A DNA stretch of 64,000 nucleotides from Candidatus Obscuribacterales bacterium (GTDB lineage: Bacteria; Cyanobacteriota; Vampirovibrionia; Obscuribacterales; Obscuribacteraceae): the NCBI GenBank assembly GCA_019752635.1, contig JAIELX010000072.1, positions 1 through 64,000 on the forward strand, given 5' to 3'. Of this stretch, positions 51,234 through 63,482 are shown in pieces. The notes under the pieces are model-generated. The model was not told where the DNA came from and made no database searches. It saw nothing but the letters and a program-made list of their open reading frames with translations. The stretch's first letter is position 1. Each line of letters starts with the position of its first letter. The translations under genes were made by a program, and so were the position numbers.

Positions 51234-51914
51234 TTGCCCAAAATATTGATTATCGAAGATGAAATTGAGCTAGCGGTCAATTTGAAGAAAGTGCTCGACG
51301 AAGAGGGCTTCACGACCGATCTTGCGCATGATGGCTTGATAGGCGCCGCTATGCTTGAACAGTACCAGTTTGAACTGGTTATCGTAGACTGGAACTTGCC
51401 AGGGCTTCAAGGTCCCGAGATTATCCAAGCGTTTAGAAAGCGTGGAGGTTTTACTCCAATACTTATGCTCACCGGCGAAGGTGACATCAAAAATAAAGTA
51501 GTCGGGTTTGAATCCGGGGCGGATGACTACTTGACAAAACCCTTCTCGGCAAAGGAACTGATTCTTAGGCTCAGAGCATTACTCCGGCGACCGCTTGAAT
51601 TCAAGAAGAATGTTTTGCAGCTTGGCGCCTTGCAGCTGGACGTAGATGCCAGCACAGCGGCAATGGGGGAAAAGTCATTAAACCTGCAACGATTAGAGTA
51701 TCGATTGCTAGAGTTCCTTATGAGGAATGTCGGTAAGACTTATACCGCGGAAGCGCTGCTGGACCGGGTTTGGCCGGCTGATTCAGAGGCGTCTGTGGAA
51801 ACGGTGCGAGGATATATTAAGACGCTGCGAAAGAAGCTAAGCGCTGAGGGATCGCAGCCTTCGATTCGAAATATTTACGGACTCGGGTACAAAATCGATC
51901 TGTCCGACGATTAG
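51234..51914 (+). CDS. OmpR-family response regulator
   Basis: 226 residues. Receiver domain with EDE at 8-10, phospho-acceptor Asp52 in VIVDWNLPG, GADDYLTKPFS with the conserved Lys, then a winged-helix domain ending TVRGYIKTLRKKLS...YGLGYKI. It starts at a TTG with only a weak ribosome site, but the family N-terminus fits exactly. It converges on a histidine kinase whose stop lies 14 bases away, so they are a likely two-component pair although on opposite strands. It is clearly related to the regulator at 2302. Confidence 0.9.
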   Translation: MPKILIIEDEIELAVNLKKVLDEEGFTTDLAHDGLIGAAMLEQYQFELVIVDWNLPGLQGPEIIQAFRKRGGFTPILMLTGEGDIKNKVVGFESGADDYLTKPFSAKELILRLRALLRRPLEFKKNVLQLGALQLDVDASTAAMGEKSLNLQRLEYRLLEFLMRNVGKTYTAEALLDRVWPADSEASVETVRGYIKTLRKKLSAEGSQPSIRNIYGLGYKIDLSDD

Positions 51915-51928
51915 CAAGCACCGGGCTG

Positions 51929-53365
51929 CTAGTCAGCAGACCGCAAACGTATCCAAAATTGGCTACCGCCGTCGGGACCGGGTTCATAGCCTATTTGGCC
52001 TTCGTGAGAATCGATAATTGTTTTGCAGATAGCCAAGCCAAGACCGGAGCCTGCGTCTCCACGGACGGTGTCGCCTTGGGTCGATTGCTCGAATCTCTCA
52101 AAAATGCGCAACCGGTCTTGTTCAGGTACACCGACACCGCTATCGGTGACTCGTATCTCGACCTCGGTGCCCGATTTACTTCCTCGTAGCGCGACTTGTG
52201 AGCCTTCTGGAGCAAATTTAAGAGCATTCGAAAGAAGATTTACGAGAACCTGTTCAAGGCGACGTTTGTCCGCAAAGACAGATTCTTCATGGGACTCTAC
52301 AGCAAGCGTAACGTTCTTCTGCACGGCCAGCACCTTTACCGACATCGTAACTCGAGCAAACACATCGTCCAGATTCAGTTCTTCCAATTCCAGGCTGAGC
52401 TTGCCGCTCGCGCCTCTCTCCAGGTCCAGGATATCGCGGATAAGGCCCATAACCCGCCGCATATTGTTGTTTACGCTGTTAAGTTCGTCGTTAAGGCTTT
52501 CGTCTTGCGTGGTCTTGAGCTTGCGCTCTATTTGTTCAAGCGTAAGTTCAACCGACATAAGTGGTGCTTTCATGTCGTGACTGATCATCGAGATGAACTC
52601 TGAACGAAGCCGTTCTGATTCCCGGAGTTCCTTCGTCAAAACGTGAAACTCCTCGTCCAAGTTCGCTATCTCATCGGTGCCGTCTACTTGAGGGTTGAGT
52701 TCTTGCCGCTCACGAACTCGACGGGTATTGTCGGAAATTACATTCAGTCGCTTTTCGATGCTCGCACCGAAAAACTGTGACAATGCAATAGCGATCGAAA
52801 TGTCGATAAATATGCCAGCGTACAGGCAGCTTGCGATTAGCTGCCTTACACGCTCTTCGCTTAACGTGTTTCCTATTTGCGATTTTAGGTCTTTTGTAAG
52901 CACGAAGCCAATTTCGGATATTATCGAGTCGGTAAATGATTTCAACTCGGGTACTTGCTGGTAAATGTCAACGGACTTGTTCTGCTCAACTCGCCGGTAT
53001 GATTCATCCATTACTTTCACGCCCTTGTTGCTGATTTTAATCAGCCGACTGTAAGCATCGGGCGAAGAGCTCAGTACCGAGAGTTTGTTTAATGAATCTA
53101 GTTGCTGAAGCAGATTCTCCTTCTTTACTAACCATCGCTCATACATCGTGCGATCTTTAACCGCTGTGTAGACAACGAGCATTTGTCCTGCATCGTAAAC
53201 AGCGGACAGCAGATTGTTGCTTCTAATTACTAACAACCGTGCTTGTGATTCCTTTAATGCCTGTTGCTCCGCCTGCGAATAAAGATAGCCGAGCAAGCCA
53301 GTCAGCAAAAGTTGAAAGACGACAGGAATCGATACAAGAAGAATACCCTTCTTTCTGACGCTCAT
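51929..53365 (-). CDS. Membrane sensor histidine kinase with HAMP
   Basis: 478 residues from the ATG at 53365 (a TTG lies 21 codons upstream). Membrane helices near 6-28 and 180-200 enclose a periplasmic helical sensor of about 150 residues with a CHASE3-like pattern; HAMP follows (about 200-250). HisKA has the phospho-acceptor His263 in SMISHDMKAPL; HATPase boxes NLLSNALKF, DSGVGVP and GSGLGLAI are intact. It converges on the OmpR-type regulator at 51234, its probable partner. A terminator hairpin at 53455-53480 separates it from the upstream gene. Confidence 0.9.
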   Translation of the reverse strand: MSVRKKGILLVSIPVVFQLLLTGLLGYLYSQAEQQALKESQARLLVIRSNNLLSAVYDAGQMLVVYTAVKDRTMYERWLVKKENLLQQLDSLNKLSVLSSSPDAYSRLIKISNKGVKVMDESYRRVEQNKSVDIYQQVPELKSFTDSIISEIGFVLTKDLKSQIGNTLSEERVRQLIASCLYAGIFIDISIAIALSQFFGASIEKRLNVISDNTRRVRERQELNPQVDGTDEIANLDEEFHVLTKELRESERLRSEFISMISHDMKAPLMSVELTLEQIERKLKTTQDESLNDELNSVNNNMRRVMGLIRDILDLERGASGKLSLELEELNLDDVFARVTMSVKVLAVQKNVTLAVESHEESVFADKRRLEQVLVNLLSNALKFAPEGSQVALRGSKSGTEVEIRVTDSGVGVPEQDRLRIFERFEQSTQGDTVRGDAGSGLGLAICKTIIDSHEGQIGYEPGPDGGSQFWIRLRSAD

Positions 53366-53454
53366 GTTAGCTGCAAAATGTTTGAGCAAGCTGGTCCTTT
53401 GGATTTTGTTCCGGATGGATTTGCACAATTAAAACAGACTATTCGAAGCAAAGC

Positions 53455-53480
53455 AAAAGTCTCTCCCGAGAGAGACTTTT
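53455..53480 (-). terminator. Terminator after the Ala-rich protein gene
   Basis: AAAAGTCTCTC and GAGAGACTTTT pair perfectly over 11 bases with a 4-base loop. On the minus strand it follows the stop at 53505 by 25 bases, with TTTTGCTTTG after the stem. It also separates that gene from the histidine kinase. Confidence 0.75.
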
Positions 53481-53504
53481 GCACTTGCAGGAGGGGACGT
53501 TTCG

Positions 53505-54074
53505 CTATTTTTTGGGTTTGCCGAACAAGCGTTCAAAGGTCTTTGCTGCATCGTCGGCCGCTTTCCTGGTAGCTTCGTCGATGGTTCGCTTTGCTTCGTC
53601 TGCTTTTCGTGCAAGTTCATCGGCAGCCCGCTTTCCGGCTTCTTCCAAAGCCTTGGCTGCATCGTCTGCTTTTCTGATAACTTCGTTTGTCACTTTCTCT
53701 GCCGGAGCAACTACTGCTTTCTCCACTACCTTTTCGCCTGTCTTCGCTGCTACTTTTGCCCCCGGTGCAAGAACTTTAGCAACGGCGATCCCTGGTATCG
53801 CAATTTCGATGAGGTCTTGAACCGGATTGCTTGCCGGCTTAGTCTCTTTGGGGGGAACCGGAGAGTCTCTTTGCGGACCGGTTTGGGCCGGTTCAGCTCT
53901 CACTCTTTCCATGGTCAATTCGGGCAGCAAGATATTTACCTCATCTACCGACGGCGCGGAGCTTTGCGCTTTGGTATCGCTCAGCTTCGCCGCTAGATCG
54001 GACCAGGCGCTGTGTTCTGACTCCGCGGGCGATTCGGAAGTAGCGTATTCCATTTCGAGTTCGCTGTTGTACAT
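53505..54074 (-). CDS. Ala/Lys-rich amphipathic helical protein, unknown
   Basis: 189 residues from the ATG at 54074, which has GAGGAGG ten bases upstream. The first third is acidic and Ser/Pro-rich; a hydrophobic stretch (LIEIAIPGIAVAKVLAPGAKV) follows; the C-terminal half is a long helix with an 11-residue-like period (EKVTNEVIRKADDAAKALEE, KRAADELARKADEAKRTIDE, TRKAADDAAKTFERLFGKP), like LEA or apolipoprotein-type helices. Such helices bind lipid surfaces or protect proteins in stress. No family was identified with certainty. Confidence 0.6.
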   Translation of the reverse strand: MYNSELEMEYATSESPAESEHSAWSDLAAKLSDTKAQSSAPSVDEVNILLPELTMERVRAEPAQTGPQRDSPVPPKETKPASNPVQDLIEIAIPGIAVAKVLAPGAKVAAKTGEKVVEKAVVAPAEKVTNEVIRKADDAAKALEEAGKRAADELARKADEAKRTIDEATRKAADDAAKTFERLFGKPKK

Positions 54075-54177
54075 TGGCAATTCCCTCCTCAGGTCCTTGT
54101 TTCGAAGATAACTTGCGATTTGGGGAAGAGTTGGGGAGGTCAATTCCTGCTAAGACTTGTTGGTCATGTAAGAAGTC

Positions 54178-55788
54178 TTATTGCTGTCCGTCCTTGCGTT
54201 TCCAGGGTTGATTGAAAGTGCGCCAGTTTGGCTTCGGGTACCAGAAGCAATCCGGCAACTTTGGATTCTGTTTCGGTTTGAAAGTGCCGGGGCTGATTTT
54301 GTAGACGTGTAGGTTGTCCTTCTCGTAGAGCGGATCTTTCTCAAGGTGAAAGTCCGCAATCTGCACCAGCGCGTTTAGATCCGCGCCGTCATCGGTTTCG
54401 GTAACAAGCAGCTCCGGTGGATTTGTGCGCAATTTGTCACGCACGTCCAGAAGTGGTGTCCAGAAGTCCATAATGATCGTGCTCCGACCTACAAGTGCGG
54501 GATTTAGCAGCGGGATCACGAAGGCTTTGTAGTTCAAGGAAGTGAACACGATTCGTCGCTTCTCGTCGTGCTCTTTCAGCCAATCGGCTAGTTCGTACAT
54601 TGCAGTGGGCTTTTCCGTAGTGATAAAGAGCTGAGGTTTTACCAGATAGACGGTGAACAATATGCTTTCCATTGCGAGAAAGCTTGCAATGATTGAAGCA
54701 ATGGCCTGGCTCTTAGTGTTTGATGCTAACTTCCTGGAAAAGTATGGCAGTTTTTCAAACGCGACTCCCGCAAACGGCAGAAGCAGAACCAGAAGCAGCA
54801 GCACAAACCGATCCTGCATGTTGGGACCATACGTAATTGTCAGCCCTACGTTCATGGTGATGATCAATGAAACCCAGAGAATGTACATTGCTCGGTCCTG
54901 CCATCGTGCGCCTGTGCGCTCTCTTGCAATTGCGCGAGCCTGAACTGTCAGACCAAAAGCGGCAGCTAGCGGAACAAGCGGACCAAGCTGGCGAAAGAGG
55001 ATGGTTGCGAACGCGACGCAGGCATCCAGCGGTCCCAACACTTTGTTGCGCGGGTCGGTCGTTGTCGAAAATGACACAAGCGGCATCCGATAGTCAGCCC
55101 AGCAACCGTAGAGCCAGGCGAGCGGAAAAATTGACAGAGCGGTGCCAAAAATTGCAGTGCATAAGATGCTGCCAGTGCGCCAAAAGTAGAATCCAATCCA
55201 GAGCGGCAGGTAGAGCCAGCTTTCGCAGCGGATCATGTTAGCCGTTACCATTGTTGTAATCGCCAGGAGCATCCACAACGGATGATTTGATTTGTTCTCA
55301 GTTTTGGCAGCGGCCGCTTTGGTCAAAGCAAAAAACGAGAACAAGATGATCGTAACGAACGGTGCCTCGGTGTAACCGCTTACGCTCATGCCAACGTGGA
55401 GCGGTAGAAAGACTAGAGCGGTCGCGGACAAAACTGCTGTAAACCAACCGAATAAGCGGTGGGCCGTTAAATACATTGCTAAGACGGAGAATGAGCCGAT
55501 GATCGCATTCACTATCCGCGGTGCAAAGAAGGGATCCTTCAGAAACATCATCGCGGTGCCGTGCAGATACGTAAACCCTGGCACCCAATATTCCGAGCCG
55601 ATCCATTTCGGATTCAAGGACCATTCATAGCTTTGCAACGCTCTATTGGTCGGGTCACCAGCGTAGTCGTACGTTGAAGGTATGATCCCAATCCGAATGA
55701 TCAACGCTAGTGCGACAAGCGTGAGAGCAATCAGCCACTGCCGCCTGTCGATGGTGTCGACACATTGATTGGTTGTTTGTTCTGTCAT
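54178..55788 (-). CDS. GT39/ArnT-like membrane glycosyltransferase
   Basis: 536 residues with about ten membrane helices. The first extracytoplasmic loop IPSTYDYAGDPTNRALQSYE carries the Asp pair typical of GT-C transferases that use lipid-linked donors; the region KWIGSEYWVPGFTYLHGTAMMF and later APRIVNAIIGSFSVLAMYL also match the PMT/ArnT layout. It probably transfers a sugar to a lipid or protein outside the cytoplasm. I chose ATG 55788, with a TTG three codons upstream as alternative. The C-terminal part is soluble (YELADWLKEHDEKRRIVF). It follows the His-rich membrane protein gene by about 165 bases. Confidence 0.75.
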   Translation of the reverse strand: MTEQTTNQCVDTIDRRQWLIALTLVALALIIRIGIIPSTYDYAGDPTNRALQSYEWSLNPKWIGSEYWVPGFTYLHGTAMMFLKDPFFAPRIVNAIIGSFSVLAMYLTAHRLFGWFTAVLSATALVFLPLHVGMSVSGYTEAPFVTIILFSFFALTKAAAAKTENKSNHPLWMLLAITTMVTANMIRCESWLYLPLWIGFYFWRTGSILCTAIFGTALSIFPLAWLYGCWADYRMPLVSFSTTTDPRNKVLGPLDACVAFATILFRQLGPLVPLAAAFGLTVQARAIARERTGARWQDRAMYILWVSLIITMNVGLTITYGPNMQDRFVLLLLVLLLPFAGVAFEKLPYFSRKLASNTKSQAIASIIASFLAMESILFTVYLVKPQLFITTEKPTAMYELADWLKEHDEKRRIVFTSLNYKAFVIPLLNPALVGRSTIIMDFWTPLLDVRDKLRTNPPELLVTETDDGADLNALVQIADFHLEKDPLYEKDNLHVYKISPGTFKPKQNPKLPDCFWYPKPNWRTFNQPWKRKDGQQ

Positions 55789-55954
55789 GCGCTCCAAACG
55801 ATGCCGGGTGGGCGGTTGTAATTCTTTGCAAAGGACTCAACCGTTCTTTGCTGAGTTTAGCAAAGAATGGCGGCAACAAGCACTGTTCCGCAGCTACTTG
55901 CATTTGATGCAAACCGCGGTCTCGGTTGCAGTGGTCAAGTGCGGTTGCAAGTGC

Positions 55955-57124
55955 CTATGTCGATACGGCTTCGCGAACTTCTCTTCTGCGTAGCTTCCAG
56001 ATTACGCTGTCGACTGCGGTGTGGTGAAAGTTCAGGACGGTGAAGACGGATGCCATCACGAGTAAGAAGTTGCAACCCATTGATTCGAGAATGCGTGGAA
56101 GTCCGATGTATAAGAATACTGAAACAAGCAGTGTAAGACCAATCAGGCGAGTGGTGGGAGAGTTGGTGACCAGGCTTTTGATACGTGACTCGCCGGACAC
56201 AATCTTTTGCTCGTTCCAGTGTGATGCAAGCACTGTCAGGAAGTACTGTGTTCCGTGGAAGAATGCCGACACGTAAAGCCAGTAAATGCCATGAGCAGAG
56301 TTCATCAGCGAAAATGCCGTTATGCCGGTGGTCATTGTTAGCAGAGCCGGTAAAGGGAGAATGCGTTTTTCGCGCGTAGCGCGCAATGCAACGACTGCTA
56401 CAAACATGACGATTGAAGCAAGTAGCGCAATGCGAGCCAGGTCAAACACCGGTATCGGCAAGATGGCCCACTGTGGAACCGCTTGAGACAAAAACGGCTG
56501 AGGAACTTCAAAAGCCGTAAGTTGGCGCACCATTGCGAATAGAGTGGTAGTCCAAGTAAGCAAAATTAACGCTCGGTGCTCGTCATCTTGCAGAATGTAG
56601 TTGTGTTTCACGCAATAGACTCTGGCTATTCCGTAAGACTGTGCCATAAAATGGTGCGGAACAATTAGCAGGTAAAGTTTCACCAGGACAGCCGCGACCC
56701 CCGGGATGAAACTGCCTGCAGCGGCAATGGCGCAAAACAGTAGTGGCAAAAATTTTGTGTAAAAGGCGAATCTGTTTCGTAGCTCCGCGCTGCGGTAAGT
56801 GTGTACGAGCGTAGCTGCTGTATGGCTTTCTCCGATCAATAGCGCACCAAGCGATGAAATGGTAAGCAAACTTTGAACGGCCGGTCCTTGCGTTGATCCT
56901 GCCAGGACGAAGTAGTGAAGTCCAAACAGTATCCAGACCAAGCCTCCGCAGGCCAGGAGGTAATCGAGGGTCGGATTCAGTATCCACTTCGATGCCTTGA
57001 TTGTGGTGCCATCGTCGGTCGATGTGCGCCGTAGTGACGCAATTGCGGGTGGTAAGTCGGTTTGATCGGACTGGACACGTTTGAATTCAAAGTCTTCGAT
57101 GTTACCGGCAAGTGAAGCTGTCAT
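55955..57124 (-). CDS. Polytopic membrane protein with conserved His motifs
   Basis: 389 residues, about nine or ten membrane helices after a soluble N-terminus of about 50 residues. It has several His clusters near the membrane face: GESHTAATLVHTYRS, VPHHFMAQSYGIARVYC, SAFFHGTQYFL and NFHHTAVDSVIWKLRRREVR. Such spaced histidines suggest a metal site, as in membrane di-iron enzymes, but I do not recognise the family. AGGAA lies before the ATG at 57124. The upstream gene stops 17 bases away, and the downstream neighbour is a GT-C glycosyltransferase, so envelope lipid or glycan chemistry is a reasonable guess. Confidence 0.6.
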   Translation of the reverse strand: MTASLAGNIEDFEFKRVQSDQTDLPPAIASLRRTSTDDGTTIKASKWILNPTLDYLLACGGLVWILFGLHYFVLAGSTQGPAVQSLLTISSLGALLIGESHTAATLVHTYRSAELRNRFAFYTKFLPLLFCAIAAAGSFIPGVAAVLVKLYLLIVPHHFMAQSYGIARVYCVKHNYILQDDEHRALILLTWTTTLFAMVRQLTAFEVPQPFLSQAVPQWAILPIPVFDLARIALLASIVMFVAVVALRATREKRILPLPALLTMTTGITAFSLMNSAHGIYWLYVSAFFHGTQYFLTVLASHWNEQKIVSGESRIKSLVTNSPTTRLIGLTLLVSVFLYIGLPRILESMGCNFLLVMASVFTVLNFHHTAVDSVIWKLRRREVREAVST

Positions 57125-57141
57125 GCACGTTTCCTAACTGA

Positions 57142-57570
57142 TTAGTGTGGTGCGTACATTCCGAACAGTGAAGACCCGAACAATATGCCTGTGGTACCGA
57201 GGATGAGTGACGATGCTATTCCCATTTCCCAAATTGAAGCGCGGTTGCGCCGCACAAACAGAAACAGCGCGAACGCTACCAGAGGCACCGCCATATAGTG
57301 TGAAGCCAGGTCCGTAATCTCCGGTGATACATATACATAACCCGGAGCCATCGCACGCACGGTGCCGGCAGTCATAACTCCCTGAATTACTGTTGCGTCG
57401 CCGCCTTGTGGACCGATAGTACCCATGGTCGCGCCTTGCAGTTGAGGCGGCTGTTCCGAGGGGGGCTGCGGAAAGGAAGTGAAAGATTCTTGGGCGTGGC
57501 TCTTTAGCGGAGTTGCCGCAGCAAGTGCCGTGGCTACTAGTGCAGGGGGAATCCTTTTATGATTTTGCAT
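57142..57570 (-). CDS. Small exported/membrane protein, unknown
   Basis: 142 residues. A signal peptide (about 1-26, SHAQ cleavage), a Pro/Gln-rich linker, then two membrane helices (about 90-105 and 115-135) joined by RRNRASIWEM. No family recognised. A weak AGG lies before the ATG. It starts the unit that continues with the His-rich membrane protein (17 bases after its stop), so the two probably form one complex. Confidence 0.6.
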   Translation of the reverse strand: MQNHKRIPPALVATALAAATPLKSHAQESFTSFPQPPSEQPPQLQGATMGTIGPQGGDATVIQGVMTAGTVRAMAPGYVYVSPEITDLASHYMAVPLVAFALFLFVRRNRASIWEMGIASSLILGTTGILFGSSLFGMYAPH

Positions 57571-57892
57571 CTGTATGCCTAACCTCAGAAAGGGCGCGAT
57601 AAAGTCTCGCTAAGACTTTCAGCGAGAAAGACCATCTGAAAAAAAGCCGTCAATGCTGCTCTGGGGACGGTTGTTTCTATTTCGTTTTAGACCAGTGCGT
57701 CGTATGTGCGACTGGCGATTCCGGCATCCAGATCCATGCTAGGTTACGCGCCGTTGTGTGTAAATGTGCCGAAAGTCATAGCGGTGTCACAAATTCGCCG
57801 AAACTGTTGCAGACTAACTCAAGTTCAACTGTTCTGGTGATTAACGTTGCATCTCATGAAAAAGTGATCGCCCGGACAGGAGGTATTTCGGG
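57571..57892. other. Intergenic, nothing strong recognised
   Basis: Gene-free. A small stem (TCTCGCT 57605-57611 with AGCGAGA 57621-57627) lies about 35 bases upstream of the minus-strand start at 57570, in its leader. I see no clear promoter. Confidence 0.4.
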
Positions 57893-60601
<2,709 letters not shown>

Positions 60602-60867
60602 GGCGTTTCCCTGCCTTTCTCACGAACAATACTTATTGAAGGTCATTGTTGAGCGCTGCGTCGGGTTGCCAGGGTACTTTAATTTCCCTTATTGATCGTA
60701 CCTGAAAACCAGTGATTCCAGTGAATATTACGCAACCAAATCTTTTGGACAAAATCGCCGTTCATGGTAGTCGCCCCGGCAATGCATAATTCTCGGGGCG
60801 GCCAGAGAGCTTTAATCAGAGACCGTTCCGGTGGTTGCTAAGCTGTGTACAATTAGCCGGGGGATAG

Positions 60868-62331
60868 ATGGGTCGCCACTTTAAGAGCGTGTTTTCCGAT
60901 GAGGGTATCGACCGGCGTGATGCCGGTTACTATTCGTCGCCCGATTTCGTAGCTCGATTCTTCTGCGATGAGATGAGATGCATCAATCCGGGCGGGAACA
61001 CGGTATTTGACCCCTGCGTTGGCAAGGAAGAGCTGCTTGAGCCGTTTATTTGCGAGGGATTGCGAGCCGAGGGATTTGATTGTTACAGTTACCTGTCCGA
61101 CTATCGGTCGCTTTTCAGGCAAACTGACTTTTTGGAGTTCTTTAGAGAACATACCCGGCAAAACAAACCTGCTCTGGACTTCGATTTTATTGTTGCTAAT
61201 CCGCCGTACAACTGTCACGAGACCAACTACATTCGTGACAATAAGCCTTGGTTGCGTAAGTTGTTTGCTGAAACAGGAGTCGCAAATATGTACTCCATGT
61301 TCATCTCCGCGCTGATAGATCTTGCCAAGCCCGGTGCGGTAATTGGACTTCTTTCGTTCGATTCATTTCTCACTGCCGGTGCGCATGCACGGCTGCGTGC
61401 CAAGATACTGCGTCAGTGTCGTATTCATCACTTGGTACTTTGTCCTACTGATCTTTTTCGGAATCAAGGGGCGGATGTTCGCACGTGCTTGATGATTTTG
61501 GAGAAGAATAGATCTGAGCCGGTTGAGACTGTGTACGTGTCCAACCGCCCTCGCGACGTGGATGCCTTTCGGGAAATTCTCATTCGCAAACAGTTTAAGC
61601 GTGTTCCTCCCGGTGATACGGTTTTAAGTGGGAGCAGGGATGCCAGCGAGTTTGTAATTGATTGTCCCGAAGATGTATTGAAGCTGTTTCAGTTCGCACG
61701 TCTGGATTCACATGCACAAGTTAAGACCGGAATTTCTACAGGCAATGACGGCATGTACTTGCGCTCTGAGTTAGCGCCGGGACACTCTGTACCTTTCTAC
61801 AAAAATCCCGGTTCCAGGAAGTTTTACTGTTCTCCTGATGCTTACCTGCCGGCGGACTTTCAGCAAATTGCCCGGGGGGTTCCCAATTTCATCGTTCGAA
61901 ATCGGGACCTGCTCTTTCGCTCCGGAATAATCTGCTCTTCAATGGGGGTAAAGTTTGGAGCGTGTTACCTTCCTGCCGGGGGGACTTTCGGGGTTAATCC
62001 CGGCGTGTTTTGCGATGATGCTTCTCTCTGGTGGCTGCTGGCCTACCTGAATAGCTCATTAGTACATTATCTTGTAAGGGGCGTTCTATTGCGAACGAAC
62101 ATGATTACGTCGGGCTATGTCGCGCGAATTCCGGTCGTGCCATTTGACGAAGAAGCGAAACAGCTGTTGGCGAAGTTTGCACGACGAGCCTATGACTTAG
62201 AGCAGAAGGGTTGTTCCAGCAGTCCGCTGCAGGTCGATATCGATAGGCTCGTGTTTGAGAAATCGGGGCTTTCATTGAGTTCCCGCCAGACTATCGACAA
62301 TTTTTGCAAAGACATAGTTCGACTTGCATGA
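60868..62331 (+). CDS. N6-adenine DNA methyltransferase (solitary)
   Basis: 487 residues. The catalytic motif IV NPPY (111-114) is intact (FDFIVANPPYNCHETNYI) and motif I reads FDPCVGKEELLEPF (47-60), a DPxxG form without the usual GSG. The C-terminal half (about 280-487) has the PDF-like blocks of a target-recognition region, with GISTGNDGMYL, FIVRNRDLL and LAYLNSSLVHYLVRG, as in Type IIG/type I-like N6 methylases of the Eco57I class. No restriction subunit is adjacent within the window, so it is an orphan methylase, either regulatory or a remnant. GGGGG precedes the ATG; a TACAAT box at 60848-60853 could be a -10. Confidence 0.8.
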   Translation: MGRHFKSVFSDEGIDRRDAGYYSSPDFVARFFCDEMRCINPGGNTVFDPCVGKEELLEPFICEGLRAEGFDCYSYLSDYRSLFRQTDFLEFFREHTRQNKPALDFDFIVANPPYNCHETNYIRDNKPWLRKLFAETGVANMYSMFISALIDLAKPGAVIGLLSFDSFLTAGAHARLRAKILRQCRIHHLVLCPTDLFRNQGADVRTCLMILEKNRSEPVETVYVSNRPRDVDAFREILIRKQFKRVPPGDTVLSGSRDASEFVIDCPEDVLKLFQFARLDSHAQVKTGISTGNDGMYLRSELAPGHSVPFYKNPGSRKFYCSPDAYLPADFQQIARGVPNFIVRNRDLLFRSGIICSSMGVKFGACYLPAGGTFGVNPGVFCDDASLWWLLAYLNSSLVHYLVRGVLLRTNMITSGYVARIPVVPFDEEAKQLLAKFARRAYDLEQKGCSSSPLQVDIDRLVFEKSGLSLSSRQTIDNFCKDIVRLA

Positions 62332-62402
62332 ACGGATTGCGCCTTGCTCAGTCCGTTTTCGAGTAAAATGAGCGACCTGTCCATGTCATGGCGAATTGAT
62401 TG

Positions 62403-63482
62403 ATGTCTGAGAAACCGCTTATTTCTGTTTGCTTGCCTGTTTACAATGGTGCTAAGTACCTGGATGCAGCTGTACGAAGTGTCCTGAAGCAGACACACGG
62501 AGAATTCGAGTTATTGATCTCAGACGATCAATCCGTCGATGACAGCGCTGAAATTTGTCGAGGATACGCGGAGCAGGACTCGCGGGTCCGATTTTGGATC
62601 AATGATCGAAGGCTTGGCTTGTTCGGCAATTACAATCACACGATTCAATCCGCGCGAGGCACTTTTATAAAGACGTTTGCTCAAGATGATTTGCTGGAAC
62701 CGCGCAGCCTTGAGGTTCTAAGTGCTGTGCTTCTGGAGAATCCCGAAGTCAGTCTGGTCAGTTCGGCTCGCCAGGTAATCGATGCAAACGGCGCCTGTAC
62801 TTATGTACGTCGACCATTTCCGCACAGTATGCAGGTACCGTCGCGCGAAGTCATCACGTTCAATTTGATCAATTTGAACAATTGGATTGGTGAGCCGAGC
62901 ACTGTCATGTTCAGGCAGCGCGATGCCGGCTTCGGCTTTGATTCAGCTTTCTATCACTACGGCGATATTGAGTATTGGTTTCGCTTGCTTGAAAGAGGTA
63001 ACTACTATTTTGTCGACGAAGTCTTGTGTAGTTTTCGTCGGCATCCGGAGAGTCAAACTGACAAGAATCACAAAGAACTGCTTTTTGCGCTGGATATCTT
63101 GCGGCTGAGCTTAAGTTATCGCCGTTATCTGGCAGACATCGAACCTGAGGAACTGTTTCGTAGAAGAATTAGCGAAACTGTAGCATTGCATCTTGGACAC
63201 ATCGGTGATCGGTTATCGCAGGATCCTGTGACAAACTATGAAACGGATTTTCTCAAGCACACCGATGGATCGGGCGATGCGGCAGCGCGAACAGGGTTTC
63301 GAGTACTGGCCGCTTACGCGCTGACCTCAGTTACGGAGTTGCTGTCGGAACTGGATCACGAAAAGCGTTGTCGCATAGATGAGAATGAGCGATTTGCCAC
63401 CGAAGTGGAGAAAATGCGCAACAGTCTTTACTGGAAGTTGACCGGGCCGCTGCGTGCTGTTCGAGATTCCTTGAAGGAATAG
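62403..63482 (+). CDS. Family 2 glycosyltransferase
   Basis: 359 residues. GT-A fold typical of family 2: ISVCLPVYNGAKYLDAAVRS, LISDDQSVDDS (nucleotide-binding Asp), and the DxD-like FAQDDLLEP motif; the acceptor side is TVMFRQRDAGFGFDSAFY then ERGNYYFVDEVL. It adds a sugar from an NDP donor to a polysaccharide or lipid at the inner membrane face. It has no membrane helix. The ATG at 62403 is preceded by a TTG at 62400 in the same frame; the ribosome site is weak. Confidence 0.85.
   Translation: MSEKPLISVCLPVYNGAKYLDAAVRSVLKQTHGEFELLISDDQSVDDSAEICRGYAEQDSRVRFWINDRRLGLFGNYNHTIQSARGTFIKTFAQDDLLEPRSLEVLSAVLLENPEVSLVSSARQVIDANGACTYVRRPFPHSMQVPSREVITFNLINLNNWIGEPSTVMFRQRDAGFGFDSAFYHYGDIEYWFRLLERGNYYFVDEVLCSFRRHPESQTDKNHKELLFALDILRLSLSYRRYLADIEPEELFRRRISETVALHLGHIGDRLSQDPVTNYETDFLKHTDGSGDAAARTGFRVLAAYALTSVTELLSELDHEKRCRIDENERFATEVEKMRNSLYWKLTGPLRAVRDSLKE

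Noticed and set aside
60868..63482. Defence island built on the methylase
   Set aside because: The next gene is a family 2 glycosyltransferase and the upstream gene is a hybrid kinase; no nuclease, helicase or specificity subunit is present.
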